Source of the DNA: CBDHEY01 sp965262305
GTDB taxonomy: Bacteria; Pseudomonadota; Gammaproteobacteria; Pseudomonadales; Cellvibrionaceae
Length of the DNA stretch: 64,000 nucleotides
Reading direction: 5' to 3'
Assembly (NCBI GenBank): GCA_965262305.1
Contig: CBDHEY010000004.1
Coordinates: 1,488,001 to 1,552,000 of the forward strand
The notes below the pieces were generated by a model. That model was not told the DNA's origin. It was given only the letters and a program-made list of their open reading frames with translations, and made no database searches. Shown in pieces: positions 50,390 to 58,547 of the stretch (the stretch's first letter is position 1; every line of letters starts with the position of its first letter). A program made the translations under genes and the position numbers.

Positions 50390-53275
50390 CTATTCATATT
50401 CCGAAATTGAAGGGCACGAACATATTAAATTTCGATCTCCATAAACATTGTCGATTCGATTCACAGATGGCCATACTTTTTTCTCATTTAAGTATTCAAG
50501 TGGGTGTGTCGCTTCTCGAATTGAATAAGGGTAATTCCATTCTTGTATAATGTCTTCGATAGTATGAGGAGCATTTACAAGCGGATTGTTATCTAAAGGC
50601 CATAATTTGTTAGCAACTTTTTCAATTTCATCGAATATTGATATCATTGCGTCACAAAATCGATCAAGCTCTTTCTTAGATTCTGATTCGGTAGGCTCAA
50701 TCATTAGCGTTCCTGCGACAGGGAATGACATAGTAGGAGCATGAAAGCCATAGTCCATCAAGCGTTTTGCGATATCTTCTTCTGAGATTCCGCTTTTTTC
50801 TTTTATTGGTCTAAGATCCAGTAAACATTCATGCGCTACAAATCCGTTTATACCTGTGTATAGAATTGGAAAATACTTCTTTAGTCGATGAGCAATATAA
50901 TTTGCATTTAAAATTGCAATTTCAGATGACCTTTTTACACCAGTATTCCCCATCATCTCTATATACATCCAGCTTATTGTTAATATCGAAGCGGAGCCCC
51001 AGGGTGCTGCAGAAATAGTTCCGTTTTTTTCCTCGCAATTAGCGATTTTTTGAAGAGGGTGTGAAGCGAGAAACGGTGCTAGGTGAGATTTAACACCAAT
51101 TGGTCCCATTCCTGGACCGCCGCCGCCATGCGGAATACAAAACGTTTTATGAAGATTTAGATGTGAAACATCTCCACCAAATTTCCCTGGTGCCGCAAGA
51201 CCCACAAGGGCATTCATGTTGGCACCATCAATGTAAACTTGGGCTCCAACTGAATGAATAAGGTCGCATATAACACTTATTTGCTCTTCGAATACACCAT
51301 GTGTCGAGGGGTACGTAACCATTAAAGCCGCAATTGAAGTACCGTAAAGCTCAATTTTTTCTTTTATGTCTGTTAGATCGACATTTCCTAGGTCATCACA
51401 TCTGATAACAACCACTTTCATTGAAACCATTTGTGCCGAAGCTGGATTAGTTCCGTGGGCGGATGCTGGTATCAAACAGATGTTTCGATCAAACTCATTT
51501 TTACTTTCAAAATATTTCTTAATTGCCACAAGGCCGGCATACTCGCCTTGAGATCCGGCATTAGGTTGCAGGCTCACGGCATCATAGCCGGTACAACTTG
51601 AAAGCATAAACTCGAGATCATTAAATAAATGCAAGTAACCAAGACATTGGTCTTTTGGAGCAAAAGGATGAATTTTGTTAAATTCGGGCCAGGCCAAGGG
51701 TATCATTTCCGCGGTCGCATTTAGCTTCATGGTACAAGAACCAAGAGGAATCATTGCGTGATTAAGTGCGATATCCTTAGATTCTAAGCTCTTTAGATAG
51801 CGGAGCATTTCCGTTTCAGAGTGGTACTGCTCAAAAATTTTATGATTAAGCGCAGGAGACGTTCTACGTTGGCTCTCTTTAACTTTGTCCTGTGATTCTG
51901 CAAGTTTAATTAAAGATTCAAACTCTTCTTGAGAGAATTCGTTTTCGCTAAAGACATTTAAAAGTACAAATACATCTTCGATAGTCGTGCTTTCATTAAT
52001 TGATATCGAAATGGAATTTTCCTCGACTAAACGTAGGTTTATTTCTTGAGAGAGCCCTTTTTGATAAATTTTTTCTTGTTTTTCTTTCACATTGATACAA
52101 AGCGTATCGAAAAAATGCGAATTCTTAACGGAGAAGCCTATTTCTTTGATGCCTAGTTCGAGTGTTTTTGTATAAAGATGAATTCGTCTGGCAATTTGGG
52201 TAATGCCACGGTTTCCATGATACATCGCATAAAAGGCACTCATTAAGGCGAGTAATACTTGAGATGTGCAGATATTTGAATTCGCTTTTTCTCTTCTAAT
52301 GTGTTGTTCTCTAGTTTGCATTGCCATGCGTAATGCAGGCTTTCCACGTCTATCTTTTGAAACTCCAATAATACGTCCTGGAGTAGAGCGTTTATATTTT
52401 TCTTTAAATGCAAAAAAAGCTGCGTGAGGACCCCCAAAACCCAGTGGAATGCCAAATCGCTGATTACTTCCTACGACAATATCTGCTCCACAAGAGCCAG
52501 GAGTTTTTAAAAGCACGAGACTCATGATATCTGCTGCAACAATAGCTAAAGCTGTTTTTTCTTGAATCTCAGAAACTATATTAGATAAATTTGGAATTTC
52601 TCCGTTAGAACCAGGGTATTGTATTAATGCACCGAAAAAGCAATGGGAGGATAGATTATCAGGAGAATCAACAACAACCTCAAAACCAAAGTGTTCAGCT
52701 CGTGTTTTGATTACTGCGATTGTCTGCGGGAAACAGTTTTCGTCTACGAAAAACTGGTTGGACTTGTTGCTGCGATTGACGCGCTTTGCCATTGCCATGG
52801 CTTCAGCGGCAGCGGTTGCTTCATCTAACATTGAGGCGTTTGCCATATCCATTTCGGTTAAATCAACAATCATTTGTTGAAAGTTCAATAAACCTTGTAA
52901 TCTACCTTGGGCTATTTCAGGTTGGTAGGGTGTATATGCAGTGTACCAGCCTGGGTTTTCGAGAACATTTCTCAAGATAACGTTGGGAACATGGGTATCG
53001 TGATAACCTAAACCAATATAACTTTTAAAAACTTTATTTTTTTGGGCAATAGCTTTAAGTTTTTCCAGCGCGGTTTGTTCGCTTCTCGCATTATTGAGCT
53101 TATCTGTATCATTTTGTCGAATGGATTGCGGAATTGTTTTTTGAATGAGCTTTTCTAGCGAGGAAACAGATAACTCCTCTAGCATTTCATCCACTTCTTT
53201 AGATGAGGGACCAATATGTCGATTTTCAAATTTTTCTTGGTAGTTAAACGCATCCATTAAGCTGGAATTGGACAT
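50390..53275 (-). CDS. gcvP: GcvP, glycine dehydrogenase (decarboxylating)
   Basis: P-protein of the glycine cleavage system: decarboxylates glycine and passes aminomethyl to lipoylated H-protein. 961 residues, the fused (alpha plus beta) form. N-terminal half: ENRHIGPSSKEVDEMLEEL, YTPYQPEIAQGRLQGLLNFQ and GSNQRFGIPLGFGGPHAAFFA; C-terminal half holds the PLP lysine in HLNLHKTFCIPHGGGGPGMGPIG. gcvT and gcvH are not in the window. Alone here, on the minus strand, with 207 bases upstream. Confidence 0.96.
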   Translation of the reverse strand: MSNSSLMDAFNYQEKFENRHIGPSSKEVDEMLEELSVSSLEKLIQKTIPQSIRQNDTDKLNNARSEQTALEKLKAIAQKNKVFKSYIGLGYHDTHVPNVILRNVLENPGWYTAYTPYQPEIAQGRLQGLLNFQQMIVDLTEMDMANASMLDEATAAAEAMAMAKRVNRSNKSNQFFVDENCFPQTIAVIKTRAEHFGFEVVVDSPDNLSSHCFFGALIQYPGSNGEIPNLSNIVSEIQEKTALAIVAADIMSLVLLKTPGSCGADIVVGSNQRFGIPLGFGGPHAAFFAFKEKYKRSTPGRIIGVSKDRRGKPALRMAMQTREQHIRREKANSNICTSQVLLALMSAFYAMYHGNRGITQIARRIHLYTKTLELGIKEIGFSVKNSHFFDTLCINVKEKQEKIYQKGLSQEINLRLVEENSISISINESTTIEDVFVLLNVFSENEFSQEEFESLIKLAESQDKVKESQRRTSPALNHKIFEQYHSETEMLRYLKSLESKDIALNHAMIPLGSCTMKLNATAEMIPLAWPEFNKIHPFAPKDQCLGYLHLFNDLEFMLSSCTGYDAVSLQPNAGSQGEYAGLVAIKKYFESKNEFDRNICLIPASAHGTNPASAQMVSMKVVVIRCDDLGNVDLTDIKEKIELYGTSIAALMVTYPSTHGVFEEQISVICDLIHSVGAQVYIDGANMNALVGLAAPGKFGGDVSHLNLHKTFCIPHGGGGPGMGPIGVKSHLAPFLASHPLQKIANCEEKNGTISAAPWGSASILTISWMYIEMMGNTGVKRSSEIAILNANYIAHRLKKYFPILYTGINGFVAHECLLDLRPIKEKSGISEEDIAKRLMDYGFHAPTMSFPVAGTLMIEPTESESKKELDRFCDAMISIFDEIEKVANKLWPLDNNPLVNAPHTIEDIIQEWNYPYSIREATHPLEYLNEKKVWPSVNRIDNVYGDRNLICSCPSISEYE

Positions 53276-53482
53276 AAATAGTAAAATTCCTGAAGTTTAG
53301 GTGTGGGAAGAATAAGAAATTTAAATTAATCGCGTATTGTAATATTCTCGTTACATAAAGGCGAGAGAACTCTGGCTAAATTTCTAAGTATCTTAATCAA
53401 TCAGTCGTATTAGATTCGCTCGACCTATAATTGTGTCTATGGTGCATGTTAATTAACTCTTATCTTTGTTTGGAGGATTTAG

Positions 53483-54661
53483 GTGATTTCAGCGACGAAT
53501 TTATTTGTCCTTTCATTGAGCATGCTTTTTTTTGCTTATCGCGGTTATTCTCGAGGATTATTTATAACCCTTTTGGGAATAATTGGTGTATTTGCAAGTT
53601 ATATTATCGGTTTTTTGTGGGGTGGAAGTGTAGCCTCATTAATATCTAGGGCCGGCGTTTCATCGAACGTGAGTTTTTTTCTTGCCTACCCAATACTTTT
53701 TTTTATAGTCATGACTCTAGTAATGTCTACTCCGAAGCTCTTTCCTAAAAATTTTTCTTTTATTCAAGGTTATAAGATTGAAGGGGCGGTAGCGGGGTTG
53801 CTTATTGGGCTTGTTATTGGTCTCTTTTGTGTATGGCTTCTTTCTATTGTCCAAACTTTTCTATCGGATAATAAGTCCGAATATTCTAAACCCCTTAAAC
53901 CGCTTGGGATTGCTGATTCTAATATTGCGTCTCGTGAAGTAGAAAAGGAAGACTTAGTAGAATCGGTGGCTAAACGTTTTGTTGGAAATACCATTGCTTT
54001 TACTTTGAAGGCGACAGGAGCTAGTACAACAATTCCTGCAGAAACAGTGGTATCCGCTGTAAAACAACCAAAAAAGACTTTTGATGCTCTGGGTTCTCTA
54101 TTCCAGTCAGAAGAGTTAGCGATATTTTGGTCAAGTGCTTCTGCACAACAACTTATGGCTACTGATAATTTCGAAGCTTTAGTTGACGCCCCTGAATTTA
54201 CGACATTAGTTAATATGCCAGAGTTTCGACATTTGGTAGAACCTTATTTAACAAGAGATACCCAAGGTCTAGAAAATAGTGGAGAAATCTTTGTTGCTTC
54301 TCAGTTAGCACAAGTTTGGAAAAAGATGCAGCGATTGCAGCATGACCAAAGGGTTCGGTCGATTATTGATGACCCTGAAATTAAGGCTTTGGCTGCCGAG
54401 GGGAGCCCCGCTAAGCTCTTCACAAATACTAAAGTTCAGAGCTTGATCAAAATTATTTCGAGTGATGATACTGATACACAAAATGTTGATTATACTCAGT
54501 TTGTTAAACCTTTAGATGATCTACCCGTTATGTCTAAGATCGAGCCGATCCGAGAAGATATTCGCGTATATAAATGGGTAAATGATCAAGGTGTAGTACA
54601 ATATACGGAAGCGGAAGACATCCCTCTCAATAAGCGAGACTCTGCCGTTGAGATTCGCTGA
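53483..54661 (+). CDS. CvpA-family membrane protein with C-terminal DUF4124-like segment
   Basis: 392 residues from GTG 53483, with TGGAGG 6 bases upstream. The N-terminal 140 residues have four membrane helices in CvpA style (FVLSLSMLFFAYRGYSRGLFITLLGIIGVFASYIIGFLWG, then AGLLIGLVIGLFCVWLLS). A long soluble part follows, ending in DUF4124-like VYKWVNDQGVVQYTEAEDIP. CvpA proteins are linked to colicin V export and bile-salt or envelope stress resistance. DUF4124 is usually exported, so the C-terminus may be periplasmic. Combination seems unusual. Confidence 0.65.
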   Translation: MISATNLFVLSLSMLFFAYRGYSRGLFITLLGIIGVFASYIIGFLWGGSVASLISRAGVSSNVSFFLAYPILFFIVMTLVMSTPKLFPKNFSFIQGYKIEGAVAGLLIGLVIGLFCVWLLSIVQTFLSDNKSEYSKPLKPLGIADSNIASREVEKEDLVESVAKRFVGNTIAFTLKATGASTTIPAETVVSAVKQPKKTFDALGSLFQSEELAIFWSSASAQQLMATDNFEALVDAPEFTTLVNMPEFRHLVEPYLTRDTQGLENSGEIFVASQLAQVWKKMQRLQHDQRVRSIIDDPEIKALAAEGSPAKLFTNTKVQSLIKIISSDDTDTQNVDYTQFVKPLDDLPVMSKIEPIREDIRVYKWVNDQGVVQYTEAEDIPLNKRDSAVEIR

Positions 54662-54783
54662 AGTAAGTTCGACCGGCTTTTTAGCTTTTTTAATTTATTA
54701 AGAAGCCTTTTAAAGGACGTTAATGTTAATAATTTAGTCACTGAGATGTATGGGTTTTCGATTTTTCAATAAGAGAGAGGTTT

Positions 54784-55323
54784 ATGGTCGAAAAAGTAGG
54801 TGGGTGGAAAAAAAATTCAGAAAAGCTTGTGTATGAAAACCCTTGGATAAAGGTTACACATGAAGAAGTGACTACCCCAAAAGATACAAATGGTATATAT
54901 GGTGTAGTACATTTTAAAAATACCGCTGTTGGAATAATTCCAATTGATGAAGATGGGAATACTTGGCTGGTTAAGCAGAGTCGCTATACGTTAAATCAGT
55001 ACACGTGGGAAATTCCTGAAGGTGGTGCTCCTGCTGGAGAAGACCCCTTAGAAGCAGCGAAAAGAGAGTTGGAAGAAGAAGTCGGTCTCAAAGCAGAAGA
55101 GTGGACTAAAATTCTGACTCTTCATCAATCAAATTCTGTATCGGATGAAATTGGTTTCGTGTATGTCGCGAAGCAGTTGTCAAAAGGACAACAGTCTCTC
55201 GATGAAACTGAAGATATAGAAGTTGAGAAATTGCCGCTTAAAAGCGCGATTGAGATGGTTTATCGCGGAGAAATTACCGATGCTATGTCAGTTGCGGGCT
55301 TACTTCGTATTGCTTTAATGTAA
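54784..55323 (+). CDS. NUDIX hydrolase (ADP-ribose pyrophosphatase-like)
   Basis: 179 residues. Nudix box GGAPAGEDPLEAAKRELEEEVG (about 80-101) matches G-x5-E-x7-REUxEExGU; WEIPEGG precedes it and FVYVAKQL and EVEKLPLKSAI follow, as in ADP-ribose pyrophosphatases. Cleaves a nucleotide diphosphate-linked compound; substrate unproven. Ends at a hairpin shared with the sRNA on the other strand. Confidence 0.88.
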   Translation: MVEKVGGWKKNSEKLVYENPWIKVTHEEVTTPKDTNGIYGVVHFKNTAVGIIPIDEDGNTWLVKQSRYTLNQYTWEIPEGGAPAGEDPLEAAKRELEEEVGLKAEEWTKILTLHQSNSVSDEIGFVYVAKQLSKGQQSLDETEDIEVEKLPLKSAIEMVYRGEITDAMSVAGLLRIALM

Positions 55324-55327
55324 AAAT

Positions 55328-55353
55328 AAAAAGGGCATTTTACTGCCCTTTTT
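55328..55353. terminator. Bidirectional intrinsic terminator
   Basis: AAAAAGGGCA-ttttac-TGCCCTTTTT. On the plus strand it ends the NUDIX transcript; on the minus strand it is followed by CTTTTTATTTTTA, a better U-tract, and ends the CsrB-like RNA. Confidence 0.85.
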
Positions 55354-55957
55354 GAAGTAATTGGCATCCTAAACTTGCAATGACTCGTTTCAATAGCTAA
55401 AAAATAAATCCTTTTTTCAGCTAGTTACTCCCCCACTTCCAAGTAGCCTAATATCCTTATTGTCGCGTCCATTGGTCTTCCTGACTCTATTATTTGGCTA
55501 AGTCTCAATTATATCCATTTGAGTCCGAAGTAATGCAGTACAAACTTCCATGAACCAAAATTTCCGTAGATTTTGTAAGTTTTAAGTGCGTCCGTTGACC
55601 ATCCTGGCCAAAATGCATCCCAGCTTACTTCCATGTGAGCGCATCCTTTAACCGTCCTGGTCTATGTCTTCCTAGACTCCTCCTTGCTAACAGCATCCCT
55701 TAGTCTTCCTAACCGTGTTGCATCCTAGAGCCGTCCTTGACACTAACCTTCATGGCTATCTGTCCAAAATCTCCTTATTGATTTAAAGCGTCCATTGACC
55801 GTCCTGGCCATATCGCATCCTAGCCTACTTCCTTGTTACCGCATCCCTTGGCTTTCCTAGCCTTTAAGCTTCCTAGCTCCCCTCCTTGTAAGCGCTTCCT
55901 TTGACCTTCTTCTGGCCTTTCGTTCTTCCTTGCTAAACGTCCTTGTTGATGTGTATT
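55328..55957 (-). ncRNA. csrB: CsrB/RsmZ-family CsrA-sequestering small RNA
   Basis: Non-coding minus-strand RNA of about 630 nt. By hand I count about 37 GGA motifs on the minus strand between 55409 and 55943 and none on the plus strand. Most read AGGA or GGGA in contexts like CAGGACG, TAGGATGC, CAAGGAAG. Many sit in the loop of a small hairpin whose stem changes but still pairs: AGCT-AGGA-AGCT (55867-55878), GTCT-AGGA-AGAC (55666-55677), GGCC-AGGAC-GGTC (55797-55809), GACC-AGGAC-GGTT (55650-55662), GGCT-AGGAA-AGCC (55850-55862). This is the known CsrA/RsmA binding design, so the RNA should titrate CsrA. A strong terminator closes it at 55328. The start is inferred. Confidence 0.85.
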
Positions 55958-56100
55958 TTGCTGATTTATAGGGTGGGTAAAAAGTCGAAAGTGACGACAG
56001 TAAGTGTGGGAAATTGCCTACAAGCGAATGTGGATATTTCGGGTAAGTCTGTAGGGATAATTGTGCAAGTGTGGGAAAAGTGACTGTTTTCTAATGCTTA
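55958..56100 (-). promoter_or_regulatory. Probable promoter and activator region of the CsrB-like RNA
   Basis: A minus-strand -10 TATAAA (plus 55965-55970) gives a start near 55957; the -35 is poor, as in activator-dependent csrB/rsm promoters. Further upstream are two direct repeats AAGTGTGGGAAA (plus 56002-56013 and 56067-56078), seen on the minus strand as TTTCCCACACTT, which could be sites for the GacA/UvrY-type activator. No exact TGTAAG-N6-CTTACA site is seen. Confidence 0.45.
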
Positions 56101-56424
56101 GTGGCGAAAGTCCATCAACGGGTGTAGTAAAGATGCTCAGGATTATCGTTTGTGTATCTTCTTGCTACGATGACCTTGGGCATTGAAGCACATTTTAATG
56201 CGGAATTGCGTTCGATTACGCATAGGAACGAATAAGCAAAGTAAAAGCAAAATAGGGAGCCAAAGCAGAAAAGATACTTATGGTTATTTAGTGTCTCTTA
56301 GACCAAAAACGTATTGTTGCGATGTTTTGTATTAATTGGTGAGGCTAGGTGTTGAAATTTGCCAAATTTTATTTGTCATAATAGGTTACAAATTGAAGCA
56401 GTATTGTTCCATGCCTTCAAAGTA
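56101..56424. other. Intergenic region without a recognised gene
   Basis: About 320 bases between the sRNA upstream region and the hypothetical gene at 56425. Mixed composition, with no coding frame, strong hairpin or repeat that I can support. Confidence 0.4.
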
Positions 56425-56892
56425 TTAAATATGAAACAGCTTACTCTGTTTTTTATGGGTTTTTGACAAATGGGCCAGCGCAAGGACGGCAAAATTATGT
56501 GCATCAAGCAAATTGAAATTTGGCGTTTTGTTTATATCGGGGTTTGAGAAAAGAGGAGTAATACCGTCAACCTCAAAAAATAGGTCTTCGTATAGGTCGC
56601 CTGCACTAGAGTATTTTTCTATAAGCTGAAGCACAGATTTGATTGAATCTAGCCAGTTTTCGTGATCGACTCTAGGATCAAAACAACTGGCGACCATGCA
56701 ACGAATCACCCATGTATTCGGTAATCGACTAAAAGGATATACAGCAGCAATATCATCGCGGAGGTCTCGAATAATTTTAACAGCTCGTTTAAAACTTGGA
56801 TCCTGCAAAAATTTATACCGGTATACAGCTCTATGGCTAATTTCTACTGCGGGTTGCATTTTATTTTGATTTTTTGCAATCAATGTATCCAA
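56425..56892 (-). CDS. Hypothetical cytoplasmic protein
   Basis: 155 residues, helical and soluble, no family recognised. Contains YKFLQDPSFKRAVKIIRDLRDDIAAVYPF, WVIRCMVASCFDP and NLLDAHNFAVLALAHLSKTHKK. Lies between the sRNA and nrdB, on the minus strand, 143 bases downstream of nrdB; its own promoter is possible. Confidence 0.55.
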   Translation of the reverse strand: MDTLIAKNQNKMQPAVEISHRAVYRYKFLQDPSFKRAVKIIRDLRDDIAAVYPFSRLPNTWVIRCMVASCFDPRVDHENWLDSIKSVLQLIEKYSSAGDLYEDLFFEVDGITPLFSNPDINKTPNFNLLDAHNFAVLALAHLSKTHKKQSKLFHI

Positions 56893-57035
56893 TTTTCTAT
56901 CCTTCTATAATATTTTTTCATTCAAAAACGATTAAATTGATAAAAATATTTTTTGTTATTTTAGTTATCGTTAAATTAAGGGGCTTGGAGTAAGGCCCCA
57001 CTGAACATATAAAAACTATGAGAGCACTTATTCGC

Positions 57036-58457
57036 TTAATCCCAGCTTAAGGCTCCGCCGGTTTGATATTCAATCACGCGTGTTTCGAAGAAGTTTTTCT
57101 CTTTTCTCAAATCCATGATTTCACTCATCCACGGAAATGGGTTTTGTGCACCTGGGTAGGCTTCTTCTAAACCGAGTTGAGCAAGGCGACGGTTTGCAAT
57201 GAAATGAAGGTATTCTTCCATCATAGATGCGTTCATCCCTAATACGCCGCGTGGCATAGTGTCTCTTGCATAGTTTATTTCAAGTTCCGTGCCTTCTAAG
57301 ACCATTTGACGCACTTCGGTCTGGAAGTTTTCGTCCCATAAATGAGGGTTTTCTAACTTGATTTGGTTAATGACATCAATACCGAAATTTAGATGCATGG
57401 ATTCATCGCGGAGAATATATTGAAACTGCTCGGCAACGCCAGTCATCTTATTACGGCGACCCATGGATAAAATTTGGGTAAAGCCACAATAGAAGAATAT
57501 GCCTTCGGTTACTACGTAGAAACCAATTAAGTTGCGCAGTAATTCTTGATCCGACTCCGGAGTTCCTGTTTGAAAAGAGGGTTCGCTAATTCCTGATGTG
57601 TGAGAAATACTCCAAGCTGCTTTTTGAGCAACAGAAGGAATTTCCCTATACATGTTAAATACTTCCGCTTCGTCCATACCAAGAGATTCGATACAATATT
57701 GGTAGGCGTGGGTATGAATTGCTTCTTCAAATGCTTGACGTAAAAGGTATTGTCTAGCTTCAGGGTTCGTTATATGACGATATATTGCTAAAACTAAGTT
57801 GTTTGCAACTAAAGAATCTGCTGTAGAAAAATAACCAAGCGAACGCATAACGATCGTTCTTTCATCGTCCGTGAGACCTTCATGGTTTTTCCATAGAGCG
57901 ACATCTGCCGTCATATTGACTTCTTGAGGCATCCAGTGATTTGCACAACCATCAAGGTATTTCTGCCACGCCCATTCGTATTTAAATGGGACTAATTGAT
58001 TTAGGTCTGCGCGACAATTGATCATTCGTTTGTCGTCAACTTGAATTCGAGCTGCGCCCATTTCAAGATCTTCCAGTCCCGGCGCAACATCCATCTCATT
58101 AATGCTATCTAGCGCTTTTTGACGTTCATTTTGATTATCTTGAACTTTAGGCTCTTTCTTTTCTGTATTTAAAGAATTAGTCGACTGTGGCTCAGGTTCA
58201 ATAACGCTTTTAGCTGATTCGCTACTTTCATTAAAAGAAGCAGTGGTCGCTGGTTCTGTAGGAGTTTGTTCGGGCTTAATCTGTGTATTTGTCGATGCAG
58301 AATCAGAAATTTCACTTGCTTCAGCGCTCTGGTTTAATTTGTCCAGCGCTTCTTGTTTTACGACTGGCGGAGTAACAGTTTCTTGTAGAGCATCTTCGTT
58401 GTAATCGTCCCAACTTAGCATAGGTTTTCCTATATTTTGAGGTAGTTTCTTGACCAA
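57036..58457 (-). CDS. nrdB: NrdB, class Ia ribonucleotide reductase small subunit
   Basis: Generates the tyrosyl radical used by NrdA. 473 residues. The di-iron ligands and radical Tyr are visible in the core: ADSLVANN (Asp), FEEAIHTHAYQYC (E-x2-H and the Tyr), EGIFFYCGF and DESMHLNFG. The radical Tyr is conserved, so this is not the Tyr-less Ic type. About 130 N-terminal residues are a low-complexity acidic and Ser/Thr/Pro/Glu-rich extension, longer than in typical NrdB, and probably disordered. Follows nrdA by 90 bases with AGGAGG near its start. Confidence 0.95.
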   Translation of the reverse strand: MVKKLPQNIGKPMLSWDDYNEDALQETVTPPVVKQEALDKLNQSAEASEISDSASTNTQIKPEQTPTEPATTASFNESSESAKSVIEPEPQSTNSLNTEKKEPKVQDNQNERQKALDSINEMDVAPGLEDLEMGAARIQVDDKRMINCRADLNQLVPFKYEWAWQKYLDGCANHWMPQEVNMTADVALWKNHEGLTDDERTIVMRSLGYFSTADSLVANNLVLAIYRHITNPEARQYLLRQAFEEAIHTHAYQYCIESLGMDEAEVFNMYREIPSVAQKAAWSISHTSGISEPSFQTGTPESDQELLRNLIGFYVVTEGIFFYCGFTQILSMGRRNKMTGVAEQFQYILRDESMHLNFGIDVINQIKLENPHLWDENFQTEVRQMVLEGTELEINYARDTMPRGVLGMNASMMEEYLHFIANRRLAQLGLEEAYPGAQNPFPWMSEIMDLRKEKNFFETRVIEYQTGGALSWD

Positions 58458-58547
58458 ATTTATTAAAAATCGTTTAAAAAAGGAGGCAAAGTGCTTACCT
58501 CCAGATACTTACTTTCTTAGGTGAAAAAATTTATCAATCAAACAAAG

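Noticed and set aside
55420..55950. The TCC-rich stretch as a CRISPR array or coding repeat
   Set aside because: Spacing of the short motifs is irregular, no ~30-base repeats or spacers are present and no coding frame fits; GGA-loop hairpins on the minus strand explain it better.
57036..58457. Class Ic (tyrosine-free) NrdB
   Set aside because: The radical tyrosine is present in FEEAIHTHAYQYC, so it looks like class Ia.
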